64,000 nt of DNA from NCBI GenBank assembly GCA_049291875.1, contig JBATQE010000011.1, forward strand, positions 1 through 64,000, in the 5' to 3' direction. The notes below the pieces were generated by a model that worked only from the letters and a program-made list of their open reading frames with translations, did not search any database and was not told where the DNA came from. The translations under genes were made by a program, and so were the position numbers. This DNA is from CTSOIL-112 sp049291875. Lineage in GTDB: Bacteria > Pseudomonadota > Gammaproteobacteria > Burkholderiales > Burkholderiaceae. Below are positions 1 to 7,832 of this stretch, piece by piece. The first letter of the stretch is position 1. Each line of letters opens with the position of its first letter.

Positions 1-185
1 GGTGATTTTTCGCCATCGTGTTTTATAGAAGACGCTAGTTGTGCATTTACTGTTGCTGCTGGAGTTGCTCCATCTGTTTCATAGTAGCCGCGAGACAATA
101 CTTGCTCTGATATTTCCGTGTAGTGCAATGGTATATCAGACTCTGCGAGTACCTTCTTTATTGCTTCTTTCCAAGATTTTTCCAC
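1..185 (-). CDS. HARE-HTH domain protein, N-terminal fragment (runs off left edge)
   Basis: The minus strand is open from a GTG at 185 to the window edge, 61 codons, with AGGAG eight bases upstream. The peptide begins MEKSWKEAIKKVL, followed by PLHYTEISEQVL, then a Gly-Tyr-Tyr turn and TPAATVNAQL. This is the pattern of the HARE-HTH (HB1/ASXL/restriction endonuclease) winged-helix domain, which in bacteria usually sits at the N terminus of restriction-endonuclease-like or other nucleic-acid-binding proteins. The C-terminal domain that would define activity lies outside the window. The gene is more AT-rich than its neighbours and follows an attC-like site directly, so horizontal acquisition is likely. 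Domain call is from pattern recognition; function is unknown. Confidence 0.7.
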   Translation of the reverse strand, partial: MEKSWKEAIKKVLAESDIPLHYTEISEQVLSRGYYETDGATPAATVNAQLASSIKHDGEKS

Positions 186-202
186 TGTTTATTCTCCTAA
201 AA

Positions 203-290
203 ATCTAACTATACTTATGCGTCAACATGACACATAACATGACACATAACATGACACATAATATGCCATTAAAAATTTAATTCTTTGATT
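203..290 (-). other. Integron attC-like site upstream of the HARE-HTH gene
   Basis: Read on the minus strand, the arm TTATGTGTC (three copies) is followed by GACGCATAA, a five-base spacer and GTTAGAT, which fits the integron R' core GTTRRRY. The 185 GTG start lies 17 bases further on, as in a cassette. On the plus strand the core is 203-209 (ATCTAAC). A matching left core (RYYYAAC) is not evident, so the site is degenerate or unusual. A closely similar site lies at 14482-14575, and similarity continues into AT-rich sequence ending TTTGATTT. The remaining bases up to 478 hold no convincing gene. Confidence 0.5.
225..260. repeat. Three tandem copies of a 12-bp unit
   Basis: ACATGACACATA occurs three times without gaps at 225-236, 237-248 and 249-260. 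The unit is one arm of the attC-like hairpin, so the array looks like slippage or expansion of that arm. The number of copies may vary between strains. Confidence 0.9.
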
Positions 291-478
291 TTTCGGATCA
301 ATGTAATCAAAGCGGGTTTGATAGACGGCATAATGAAAACTTAAAAGCATCATTCGTTTCTCAACACCTGTGTGTATTGTACAACTGCGCGCATTCACAC
401 ACAATCCATTTACCTCAAGCCATTATTGCCAATCCGATGCAGTAAAAAGCAGTTTCGTATCATGAGCGTTCATCGCTC

Positions 479-1204
479 TTAAAGGCGCACCTCACTCAAC
501 GCCCCATCCCTCAACTCCAACACCCGATCCGTAGCTTTCGCCAATCCCAAATCATGCGACACGAGAATGAAGGCAATGCCCAGCTCACGCGCGAGCTGGC
601 GCACGAGGGCGAACACGCGCTCGGCGGTTTCGCGATCGAGATTCCCCGTCGGTTCGTCGGCCAGCACGCACGCTGGCTCGGTCACGAGCGCGCGGGCGAT
701 GGCGACACGTTGGCGTTCGCCGCCGGAGAGTTGACTCGGCAGATGTGCGACCCGCTCGCCGAGGCCGACTTTTTCGAGAATGGCACGGGCTTTTTCGTGT
801 GCATCGGCGCGTTTCATGCGGCGAATCAGTAGCGGCATGGCGACGTTGTCCAGTGCGGATAATTCAGGCAGCAGGTGGTGAAATTGGTAGACAAAGCCGA
901 GGTGCTGGTTGCGCACGACGTTGCGCTCATTGTCCGAGAGCTTGGAGTAGCTTTTGCCCAGCAGGCTGACTTCGCCGCTGTCGGGTAAATCCAGCCCGCC
1001 GAGTACGTGCAGCAGCGTGGATTTGCCCGAGCCGGACGAGCCGATGATGGCGACACATTCGCCACGCTGTACCTCGATCGAGGCGGATTTGAGCACGCTG
1101 ACGGCGAGGTCGTTATCCGTGAAGGATTTGCTGATGCCTTGCGCGGATAACACGGTGACGGATGCGTTTGGATTCATTTGAGTCATTGAATTCATTGGAT
1201 TCAT
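479..1204 (-). CDS. lolD: LolD, ATPase of the lipoprotein-releasing ABC transporter
   Basis: LolD powers extraction of outer-membrane lipoproteins from the inner membrane and their handover to LolA. The 241-residue protein has Walker A GSSGSGKST (about 55-63), a Q-loop around YQFHHLLPELS, the signature LSGGERQRVAIARAL, Walker B VLADEPTGNLD and the switch SHD. The LADEPTGNLD form and the following SHDLGLAKATDRVLEL are typical of the LolD/MacB branch. The start at 1204 has AGGGG upstream; three more in-frame ATGs follow within ten codons (MNPMNSMTQM), so the true start may be slightly later. It lies 12 bp downstream of lolC and is surely co-transcribed with it. Confidence 0.95.
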   Translation of the reverse strand: MNPMNSMTQMNPNASVTVLSAQGISKSFTDNDLAVSVLKSASIEVQRGECVAIIGSSGSGKSTLLHVLGGLDLPDSGEVSLLGKSYSKLSDNERNVVRNQHLGFVYQFHHLLPELSALDNVAMPLLIRRMKRADAHEKARAILEKVGLGERVAHLPSQLSGGERQRVAIARALVTEPACVLADEPTGNLDRETAERVFALVRQLARELGIAFILVSHDLGLAKATDRVLELRDGALSEVRL

Positions 1205-1216
1205 GATTACCCCTGA

Positions 1217-2500
1217 TTATTCGTAACGCAAAGCACGCGCCGGTTCGACCGCAGCGGCTTTTCTGCTCGGGTAAATGGTGGCAAGCAGGCTCAGGCCAAA
1301 GCTGACCACGGCGATGGTGACGACCTCTTGCCAGCGAATATCGGATGGCATGCGGTTGATGAAGTACACGCCTTTGGGCAGCAGCTCAAAGCCGAGCAGA
1401 TGCTCGACGCCCGCGACGATCGAGCCGATATTGGCGGCGACGAGTATGCCCAACAGCACGCCGATAATCGTGCCGAGACCGCCGATCAGTGCGCCCTGTA
1501 TCATGAAAATTTTCATGATGCTGCGGCGCGATGCGCCCTGCGTGCGTAGGATGGCGATGTCGGCTTGTTTCTCATTCACGGTCATGACGAGCATGGAGAC
1601 GAGGTTAAAACCGGCGACGATGGTGATGATGAGCAGGATGATGGTCATCATGGTTTTTTCGGTTTTGACGGCGGAGAACCACGCGGGGTTGATGGTGGTC
1701 CAGTCGCGTGAGAGCACTTGGAAACCGCCTTTTTCCGCGGCGCCTTCGATTTGTAATCCGACTTTTTGCGCTTGATCCATATCAGCGACTTTCACACGCA
1801 GACCGCGATTGCCATCACGAAATAGCCGCGTGGCGTCGCCCACGTTGATAAACGCGAATGAGTTATCAATCTCGAAATGCCCCGAGCTGACGATGCCCAC
1901 CACTTTGAATTCGCGCATGCGCGGCATCATGCCGGCGACGGTGACGTTCGCCTCGGGTGCGAGCAGCGTCACTTCTTTGCCCAAATCAAATTGATTCGGG
2001 CCGGTTTGCAGCCCGAGCGTGCGCGCCAATTCGACGCCCAGCACGATGTTGAAGCTTTCTTCGGTCAATTCGTTCAAGCTGCCCGCGATCAGCTTTTTAC
2101 CCACATCGGAGACTTGATTTTCCTGCGTCGGGTCAATGCCTTCGACCTTCACGCCAAGCATATCGCCCTGATGCAAAATGATCGATTGGCTGCTCATATA
2201 GGGTGCAACGCCCTGCACCTCGGGATTTTTCGCGATCAACTGCGACAGCGGCGTTTCCCAGCCTTCCGGCGTGTCGGGCGACGCGTACACCTGAATGTGC
2301 GGGATGACCGAGAGCATCTTTTCGCGCACTTCTTTTTGGAAACCGTTCATCACCGACAACACGATGATGAGCGCAGCCACGCCGAGGACAATACCCACCA
2401 TCGAGAGGATGGAGATAAATGAAATGAAGCGGTTTTTATGCGCCCCGCGGGATACGCTGGTGTAACGCCAACCGAGCAACCATTCAAACGACCAATTCAT
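1217..2500 (-). CDS. lolC: LolC/LolE-type lipoprotein-releasing permease
   Basis: Inner-membrane subunit that takes lipoproteins out of the bilayer together with LolD. It is 427 residues, with one N-terminal membrane segment (about 25-50), a large periplasmic domain, and three C-terminal segments (about 284-308, 331-358, 392-410), the FtsX/MacB architecture. The cytoplasmic stretch NEKQADIAILRTQGAS after the second helix and the ending YPSRKAAAVEPARALRYE are family hallmarks. Only one permease gene is linked to lolD here, whereas enteric bacteria have separate lolC and lolE; a homodimeric LolF-like transporter is therefore likely, as inference. It diverges from the 2694 gene across a 193-bp gap that must hold both promoters. 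Confidence 0.93.
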   Translation of the reverse strand: MNWSFEWLLGWRYTSVSRGAHKNRFISFISILSMVGIVLGVAALIIVLSVMNGFQKEVREKMLSVIPHIQVYASPDTPEGWETPLSQLIAKNPEVQGVAPYMSSQSIILHQGDMLGVKVEGIDPTQENQVSDVGKKLIAGSLNELTEESFNIVLGVELARTLGLQTGPNQFDLGKEVTLLAPEANVTVAGMMPRMREFKVVGIVSSGHFEIDNSFAFINVGDATRLFRDGNRGLRVKVADMDQAQKVGLQIEGAAEKGGFQVLSRDWTTINPAWFSAVKTEKTMMTIILLIITIVAGFNLVSMLVMTVNEKQADIAILRTQGASRRSIMKIFMIQGALIGGLGTIIGVLLGILVAANIGSIVAGVEHLLGFELLPKGVYFINRMPSDIRWQEVVTIAVVSFGLSLLATIYPSRKAAAVEPARALRYE

Positions 2501-2693
2501 ACAATTCCTAATTCAGTATCTGTCTGCGTGAGCGTCAAATATGGATACGCGCTCGCCGACTGATTTTATCTTGTTCAACTATATGGCATCATCGCCTCAT
2601 GCTTTTTGGCACAAAGCCTCACCCAAAACAAAGCCGATAGTTTATCATTCTTAGCCTAAACTCCGTTACCCATTCCTGATTAATCCGCCATTC

Positions 2694-3731
2694 ATGACGC
2701 ATTTACCCCCATCTACCTCCGTTTTATACCTGCAAGCGACCGATGAGCGCTTTTTTGACGCACTTTGGGCCAACGCTACGGCGCAGGAGCGGCAGCAATA
2801 CGCCTTTTTACGCACCTTGCAGCAGGCCAACTGCCAGCACCGCGCGCAAATTTTGTCCGAGCAACCGATACACACCGCCGATGTCTGCTACACACTGGCG
2901 CAACGCGGTTTATCGGCGGATTTAGGGTTGGCGCCATGGCTCGCGGCACACGCGGGTGTGACTGCGGCACAGCAGGATATGGCTCAAACCAGCGCCACCA
3001 CATGGCTGCGACTCACACCAGTGCACTGGGCGGCAGCGCGCGACCACGTGAATGTACACCGCTTTTATGGCGACATGATGGCGGCTCAGGATCACGCGGA
3101 TTGGCACGCCATTTGGCTCGACCTCGTGCCGTGGCTGGACGAAATGAGCTGGACGCTGTTTCCCATTGAGTCCAATGTGACTGTTTACGCCCGCACACCG
3201 CAAGGTTTTGACTACTGCGCGCCCAGTTTGGATTATGCGCAAAGCGACATGCTGGAGGCATTTTTACCGAACGGCAGCGATTTAAAACGCTGGCAAAAAC
3301 TACTGACCGAGCTGCAAATGCTGTTGCATGCGCATCCCGTCAACGCCACCCGCGCCCAACGTGGCGCCCGCCCGATCAACAGCCTGTGGCTCGATCAAGT
3401 CGCGCCCGCCAGCGCCATGCCGCACGACGCGCCCAACAGCGCGCCGCCAAAGCAAAGCAGCCTCCCGATGCTGACGTTTGCACACAGCTTGACCGACATC
3501 GCTGCGCAGCTTCAACCGCTGGCAACGCAAATTCAACAAGGACAAACAGCCACCTTGACCGTACTCGCCGACACACTGAACGAGACACCGATGGCGGTGG
3601 CGCATCATTTCACGTTCACACCGCCGACTCTGTGGCAAAAAATCCGCACCCAATTGAACAAACAGTCTGCCGACGCACACCCTTTCGGCTGGCTAAAACC
3701 CTGTTGTGAAAGTCATGAGGCGCAACCATGA
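2694..3731 (+). CDS. recJ-linked phosphoglycerate-mutase-like protein of unknown function
   Basis: A 345-residue soluble protein without signal peptide. It carries RPINSLWLDQVA (about 228-239), a motif I associate with the Burkholderiales proteins annotated as cofactor-independent phosphoglycerate-mutase-like or simply regulatory protein, which are usually encoded directly upstream of recJ. I see no metal-binding serine/histidine set of a working independent mutase, so catalytic activity should not be assumed. The stop overlaps the recJ start by four bases (ATGA), implying translational coupling. The role is unknown; the stable linkage with recJ is the main clue. Confidence 0.7.
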   Translation: MTHLPPSTSVLYLQATDERFFDALWANATAQERQQYAFLRTLQQANCQHRAQILSEQPIHTADVCYTLAQRGLSADLGLAPWLAAHAGVTAAQQDMAQTSATTWLRLTPVHWAAARDHVNVHRFYGDMMAAQDHADWHAIWLDLVPWLDEMSWTLFPIESNVTVYARTPQGFDYCAPSLDYAQSDMLEAFLPNGSDLKRWQKLLTELQMLLHAHPVNATRAQRGARPINSLWLDQVAPASAMPHDAPNSAPPKQSSLPMLTFAHSLTDIAAQLQPLATQIQQGQTATLTVLADTLNETPMAVAHHFTFTPPTLWQKIRTQLNKQSADAHPFGWLKPCCESHEAQP

Positions 3732-5464
3732 CCAGTCTGATCGCACGTACTTTTCACCCCGCCGATGCCGAGCAGTTACACGCGTCCGGCTACTCGCCCC
3801 TACTCGCTCGGCTGCTCGCGGCGCGTGGTGTACATTCGGCGCAGGAAGCGCAGCTTGATTTCGCGCATCTGCTGCCTCCGACCGATTTACTGAATATCAA
3901 CAGCGCCGCAGCGCATTTGGCCGACGCGTTGAGCCGGCACAAAAATCTGGTGGTGATCGCCGATTACGATTGCGATGGCGCGACCGCCTGCGCGGTCGCG
4001 GTGCGCGGTTTGCGTGCCTTGGCCAAAGCGATTGGCTCGCATTCGCACATCGACTTTCTCGTGCCGAACCGTTTTGATTATGGTTATGGTTTGTCACCCG
4101 AAATCGTCGATCTGGCCGTACATTTGCACCAGACACAGCCGAACTTTCCGAAACCCGATCTGCTCATCACCGTGGACAACGGCATGGCCAGCATCGCGGG
4201 CGTTGAGCGGGCGAATGCGCTCGGCGTGCCGGTACTCATTACCGACCATCATTTACCCGCGGACGAGACGCCCGACGCAGTGAGCATCGTCAATCCGAAC
4301 CAGCATGGTTGCGGCTTTGCCAGCAAAAACCTCGCCGGTGTCGGCGTGATGTTCTACGTACTGATCGCCACACGCTCGGAACTGCGTCAAAGAGCGGCAT
4401 TTACCGCCACCGAACCGAATTTAGCCGAGCTGCTCGATCTCGTCGCGCTCGGCACCGTCGCCGACGTGGTCAAACTCGATCACAACAACCGCATTCTGGT
4501 CGCGCAGGGCTTGCGCCGCATACGGCAGGGCAAAATGTCGGCGGGCATCGGCGCGCTGCTGCAGGTCGCCGGACGCGATTTCACCAAAGCCTCCACCTTC
4601 GATCTTGGTTTTGCCCTCGGTCCACGACTGAATGCGGCGGGACGGCTGGACGACATGACGCTGGGGATTCGCTGTTTGCTCAGCGATTCGGCGCACGAAG
4701 CTGAGCAACTCGCGCAATCCTTGAATGAAATGAACGACGAGCGCAAAGCCATCGAAAAGCAAATGCGCGAGGAAGCCGAAGTCAACGTCGCCGCGCTCAA
4801 TGTGGACGCGCACAACAGCATCTGCGTCATGCACGACGAATTTCATCAAGGCGTCATCGGCATCGTCGCCGGACGACTGAAGGAAAAATACCACCGCCCG
4901 ACCATCGTATTCGCGCCGGATGGCAATGAGTTTCTCAAAGGTTCTGGTCGCTCGATTGCAGGCATCCACCTGCGCGACGTACTGGACTGGGTGAACAAAC
5001 GCGCGCCCGACACCATCGTTAAATTCGGCGGGCACGCGATGGCCGCCGGACTGACCATCGTGCGCGAACATTACGAGTTATTCAAACAGACCTTGGAGCA
5101 GGCTGTCCTCGCCATGAGCGAACCGGATGCATTCATCAAACAAATCAACACCGACGGCGAACTCGCCCCCGCCGATATGACGCTGGACAATGTCGAGGCG
5201 ATTCATGCGCAAGTCTGGGGACAAGGCTTCGCCCCGCCGCTGTTTGAAGGCGTTTTTGAAATCGTCGATCAGCGGGTTTTAAAAGACGCGCACCTCAAAC
5301 TCACCCTGCGCAACGACGCAGGCACGCACAGCGCGATTTGGTTTTTCCACGCCGAGGAAATGCCCTCACCGATACACGCCGCGTATCAAATGCAACGCAA
5401 CGAATGGAACGGCAATGTCAGTATTCAATTATTGATCGAGTTTGCGCAAACGATGGAAGAATAA
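3728..5464 (+). CDS. recJ: RecJ single-stranded-DNA-specific 5'-3' exonuclease
   Basis: RecJ degrades single-stranded DNA 5' to 3' in RecF-pathway recombination, mismatch repair and base excision repair. The 578-residue protein shows the DHH-family motifs in order: IADYDCDG (about 77-84), ITVDNG (147-152), TDHHL (172-176), LDLVALGTVADVV, and further on the DHHA1 region with IGIVAGRLKEKY, GSGRSI and KFGGHAMAAGL. Length is normal. It overlaps the upstream gene by ATGA, so the two form one operon. A strong inverted repeat at 5490 follows the stop and could end the transcript. Confidence 0.97.
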   Translation: MTSLIARTFHPADAEQLHASGYSPLLARLLAARGVHSAQEAQLDFAHLLPPTDLLNINSAAAHLADALSRHKNLVVIADYDCDGATACAVAVRGLRALAKAIGSHSHIDFLVPNRFDYGYGLSPEIVDLAVHLHQTQPNFPKPDLLITVDNGMASIAGVERANALGVPVLITDHHLPADETPDAVSIVNPNQHGCGFASKNLAGVGVMFYVLIATRSELRQRAAFTATEPNLAELLDLVALGTVADVVKLDHNNRILVAQGLRRIRQGKMSAGIGALLQVAGRDFTKASTFDLGFALGPRLNAAGRLDDMTLGIRCLLSDSAHEAEQLAQSLNEMNDERKAIEKQMREEAEVNVAALNVDAHNSICVMHDEFHQGVIGIVAGRLKEKYHRPTIVFAPDGNEFLKGSGRSIAGIHLRDVLDWVNKRAPDTIVKFGGHAMAAGLTIVREHYELFKQTLEQAVLAMSEPDAFIKQINTDGELAPADMTLDNVEAIHAQVWGQGFAPPLFEGVFEIVDQRVLKDAHLKLTLRNDAGTHSAIWFFHAEEMPSPIHAAYQMQRNEWNGNVSIQLLIEFAQTMEE

Positions 5465-5489
5465 TGCTCGGCATCATTCAAATGTCGCA

Positions 5490-5510
5490 GGGCGGGTTTC
5501 AAACCCGCCC
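5490..5510. repeat. Dispersed palindromic repeat, copy 1
   Basis: GGGCGGGTTT, one central base, then its exact reverse complement: a perfect 10+1+10 hairpin 26 bases after recJ, followed by CCTAC. A second copy of the same palindrome lies at 49258-49280 after cyaY. Such hairpins are common dispersed intergenic repeats; without a T-run it is a poor intrinsic terminator, though it could stabilise the recJ 3' end. The rest of 5465-5666 shows no supported gene. Confidence 0.85.
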
Positions 5511-5666
5511 CTACAAACACCACCCTTGGATCAACATCACGCGTAAACAATAGGAATACAATAATGAAGACATCGTTACTCGGCAGCAAGTAGGATATAA
5601 AATACAGCTTTCGCACCACTTATGTGGCATATGGCTGGCAAATATTCATTTGCCCCACCTACTCAC

Positions 5667-6095
5667 TTAATCAACGTTTCTCTGCCCCAGATATTGAGTA
5701 AATCTGAGCAAAAAACCATCGGGGTCTTGTACCAAAAACTCTTTCTGGCCTTCCTCTTGAGTCGACGAAATTTTATACCAACACTCACTCACATCACGGT
5801 ATAGCTGAATCCCAAGCCGCTCCATCGCTGCCAGCACCACCGACACATCGGGTACTTCAATTTGAAAGTTAACACCTCGCCCAAGCGGTCGATCCAATGG
5901 TTCAATATTCCAACCATGTGCGTGCTGTTGCTCCAGCATCAATTGTGCTTGTCCCAACTCAAGGTACGCAAAAGGCGGGGCATCTCGACGAAACCGCACG
6001 CTAAAGCCGGTGGCCAGATAAAAATGCAACGAGGTTTCCAGCGATGTCACCGTTAGCTCGGGAACCAAAGGATTCCAATAAATTGCTTCGTTCAT
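5667..6095 (-). CDS. VOC-family (glyoxalase/bleomycin-resistance-like) protein
   Basis: A 142-residue protein with two beta-alpha-beta-beta-beta units of the vicinal oxygen chelate fold. The first half has NPLVPELTVTSLETSLHFY and the second LVQDPDGFLLRFTQYLG, the usual closing strand of the bleomycin-resistance/extradiol subgroup. Members bind a metal or trap a drug; the substrate cannot be inferred. Glyoxalase I itself is encoded at 54420, so this is a different paralogue. It stands alone between intergenic repeats. Confidence 0.8.
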   Translation of the reverse strand: MNEAIYWNPLVPELTVTSLETSLHFYLATGFSVRFRRDAPPFAYLELGQAQLMLEQQHAHGWNIEPLDRPLGRGVNFQIEVPDVSVVLAAMERLGIQLYRDVSECWYKISSTQEEGQKEFLVQDPDGFLLRFTQYLGQRNVD

Positions 6096-6130
6096 AACGC
6101 ATCAATCTAAGTAAGGTATTGATAAGTCAG

Positions 6131-6240
6131 CGCGTAGGACGCAATAAGTGCAGCGCATTGCGCCGTATGTGATCCATTCAGCACCGAGCTATTTTGAATA
6201 CATGCGGTGCAATGCACCTACGGTTTATTGCACCCTACAT
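6131..6240. repeat. Imperfect inverted intergenic repeat
   Basis: GCGCGTAGG near 6131 opens a segment in which GTGCAGCGCATTGCGCCGTA pairs imperfectly with a later stretch reading GCGGTGCAATGCACCTACG. The GTAGG...CCTAC framing resembles the repeat at 13855-13937. Probably a dispersed REP-like element between two minus-strand genes; no coding potential seen. Confidence 0.55.
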
Positions 6241-6246
6241 GTGCCA

Positions 6247-6867
6247 TCAAATCACCCGACTCAAATCGCCTTTACCTTCGCGCACCACCACTATTTCAGC
6301 TTCCGTCAAATCCAGCACAGTGGTGGACTCGGGTTCGCAGTGGCCGGAGTCAATGATGAGATCGACGCGTTTGCCGATTTTCTCGGCGATGTCGTCGGCA
6401 TCACTGAGCGGTACATCGTCGTCCGGCAACATGAGGGTGCAGGAGAGGATGGGTTCGCCCAAGGCTTTGAGCAAAGCTTGCGCGACGGGATGATCCGGCA
6501 CACGCAGACCGATGGTGGCTCGTTTGGGGTGCAGGGTGCGACGCGGCACTTCTTTGGTCGCAGGCAGAATGAAGGTGTAAGCGCCCGGCGTGAGTTGTTT
6601 GAGCAGGCGATATTGTTGATTATCCACGCGCGCGTACTGCCCCAATTCGGACAGGTCGTGGCAGACCAGTGTGAGATGGTGCGAGAGTTCGATTTGGCGG
6701 ATCTGTAAAATCCGCTCCATCGCTTCGCGGTCGCCGAGCCGACAGCCGAGCGCGTAGCCGGAGTCGGTGGGATAAACGATCACGCCATTGCGCTCGATGA
6801 CCTCAACTGCTTGCGCGATCAGGCGCGCCTGCGGTGATTCGGGGTGAATACTTAACAGGGCGGCCAT
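6247..6867 (-). CDS. YciO-like protein of the Sua5/YrdC family
   Basis: A 206-residue protein that matches the family of L-threonylcarbamoyladenylate synthases (TsaC/Sua5), which make the precursor of t6A in tRNA. The nucleotide-binding entrance PTDSGYALGC follows IERNGVIVYP, and KRATIGLRVPDHP lies near residue 115. Length and these features point to the YciO branch rather than TsaC; YciO-type proteins generally lack a proven essential role. There is no fused C-terminal Sua5 domain. It stands 21 bp downstream of folE2 on the same strand, so co-transcription is possible. Confidence 0.85.
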   Translation of the reverse strand: MAALLSIHPESPQARLIAQAVEVIERNGVIVYPTDSGYALGCRLGDREAMERILQIRQIELSHHLTLVCHDLSELGQYARVDNQQYRLLKQLTPGAYTFILPATKEVPRRTLHPKRATIGLRVPDHPVAQALLKALGEPILSCTLMLPDDDVPLSDADDIAEKIGKRVDLIIDSGHCEPESTTVLDLTEAEIVVVREGKGDLSRVI

Positions 6868-6888
6868 GACGAACTCCGTGAATAAATT

Positions 6889-7686
6889 TTATAAATCGGT
6901 GGAATCAATCAGCGCGTAGGCTGAGTGGTTGTGAATCGATTCGAAGTTTTCCGCCTCAACGGTGAATGCGGTCACGCCTTTTTGCGCGCGCAGCACACCG
7001 GCCACATCGCGCACGAGATCCTCGACGAATTTCGGATTGTCGTAAGCACGCTCGGTGACGTATTTTTCATCAGGGCGCTTGAGCAGGCCGTATAAATCGC
7101 AGGAGCCTTGTTGCTCCACTTCACGAATCAAATGATGCAGGTCAAAGTCGCTCAACGCATCCGCCGCCAAATCCATGTGCGCGGTGACGTGTGAACGTTG
7201 ATTGTGCGCGCCGTAGTCGGAAATCTGTTTGGAGCACGGGCACAGACTGGTCATCGGGATCAGTACGGACAGCTGCACACGCGCACCGGCTTTATCCGCT
7301 GTGCCTTTGAGCGTGATTTCGTAGTCCATCAGGCTTTGAATACCCGAAATCGGCGCGGTTTTTTTGATGAAATAGGGGAAACGCACGATGATGTCACCCT
7401 CTTCGGCTTCGAGGCGTGCCAACATATCGACCGTGATGACTTGAAAACGGCTCAACGAGAACGCCTCGGTATGCTCCTCCAGCAGAGAAATAAAGCGCGA
7501 CATGTGCGTGCCTTTTTTGTCTGCGGGCAGTTTGACGGTCAACTGGTAGTGACCAATGGTCGCTTGCGCGCCAGCGCCGAAATCCATCATCATCGGGAAA
7601 CGCACGTCTTTGATACCGACGCGGGCGATCACCATATTGCGCGGGTCGTGGCTGCTTTGAATATCGGGAATGTGTGAATGTGTCAT
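6889..7686 (-). CDS. folE2: GTP cyclohydrolase I type IB (FolE2)
   Basis: FolE2 converts GTP to dihydroneopterin triphosphate, the first step of folate synthesis, using a metal-flexible active site unrelated in sequence to FolE. The metal-site cysteine lies in SLCPCSKQISDYGAHNQR, and HNHSAYALID near the C terminus is conserved. I start at the ATG at 7686 (MTHSHIPD, 265 residues); a TTG nine codons upstream gives a longer form with no better ribosome site. The gene follows dxs in the conserved Burkholderiales order. Some bacteria induce folE2 under zinc limitation; a palindrome at 7810 upstream could be an operator but is not a recognised Zur box. Confidence 0.95.
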   Translation of the reverse strand: MTHSHIPDIQSSHDPRNMVIARVGIKDVRFPMMMDFGAGAQATIGHYQLTVKLPADKKGTHMSRFISLLEEHTEAFSLSRFQVITVDMLARLEAEEGDIIVRFPYFIKKTAPISGIQSLMDYEITLKGTADKAGARVQLSVLIPMTSLCPCSKQISDYGAHNQRSHVTAHMDLAADALSDFDLHHLIREVEQQGSCDLYGLLKRPDEKYVTERAYDNPKFVEDLVRDVAGVLRAQKGVTAFTVEAENFESIHNHSAYALIDSTDL

Positions 7687-7809
7687 TGTGTTCGCTTCAG
7701 TTGTTATGCTCAATCAGGTTCATAAAATCAGTGGCGTTCTCAATTGCATCAAATTGGTTCAAGCGCACAGGCTATGTTGTGTCTATTTTCAAATCCATGC
7801 GTGATTGAA

Positions 7810-7826
7810 TTGAGAACGGTTCTCAA
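7810..7826. promoter_or_regulatory. Palindrome between dxs and folE2, operator-like
   Basis: TTGAGAACGGTTCTCAA is a perfect 8+1+8 palindrome starting seven bases after the dxs stop and 124 bp before the folE2 ATG. On the transcribed strand no T-run follows it, so it is not a standard terminator. Its size suits a dimeric repressor or activator of folE2; the regulator is unknown. Confidence 0.45.
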
Positions 7827-7832
7827 GTAGAA

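Noticed and set aside
225..260. CRISPR-like repeat
   Set aside because: The 12-bp units are directly adjacent, without spacers, and only three copies exist.
222..404. 60-codon minus-strand open frame with repeated YYVSCYVSC at its end
   Set aside because: The repeated peptide only translates the 12-bp tandem repeat of the attC-like site; there is no ribosome site, and the true gene starts later at 185 in another frame.
5622..5804. Short open frame on the plus strand
   Set aside because: Overlaps the VOC gene on the other strand and has no family likeness or ribosome site.
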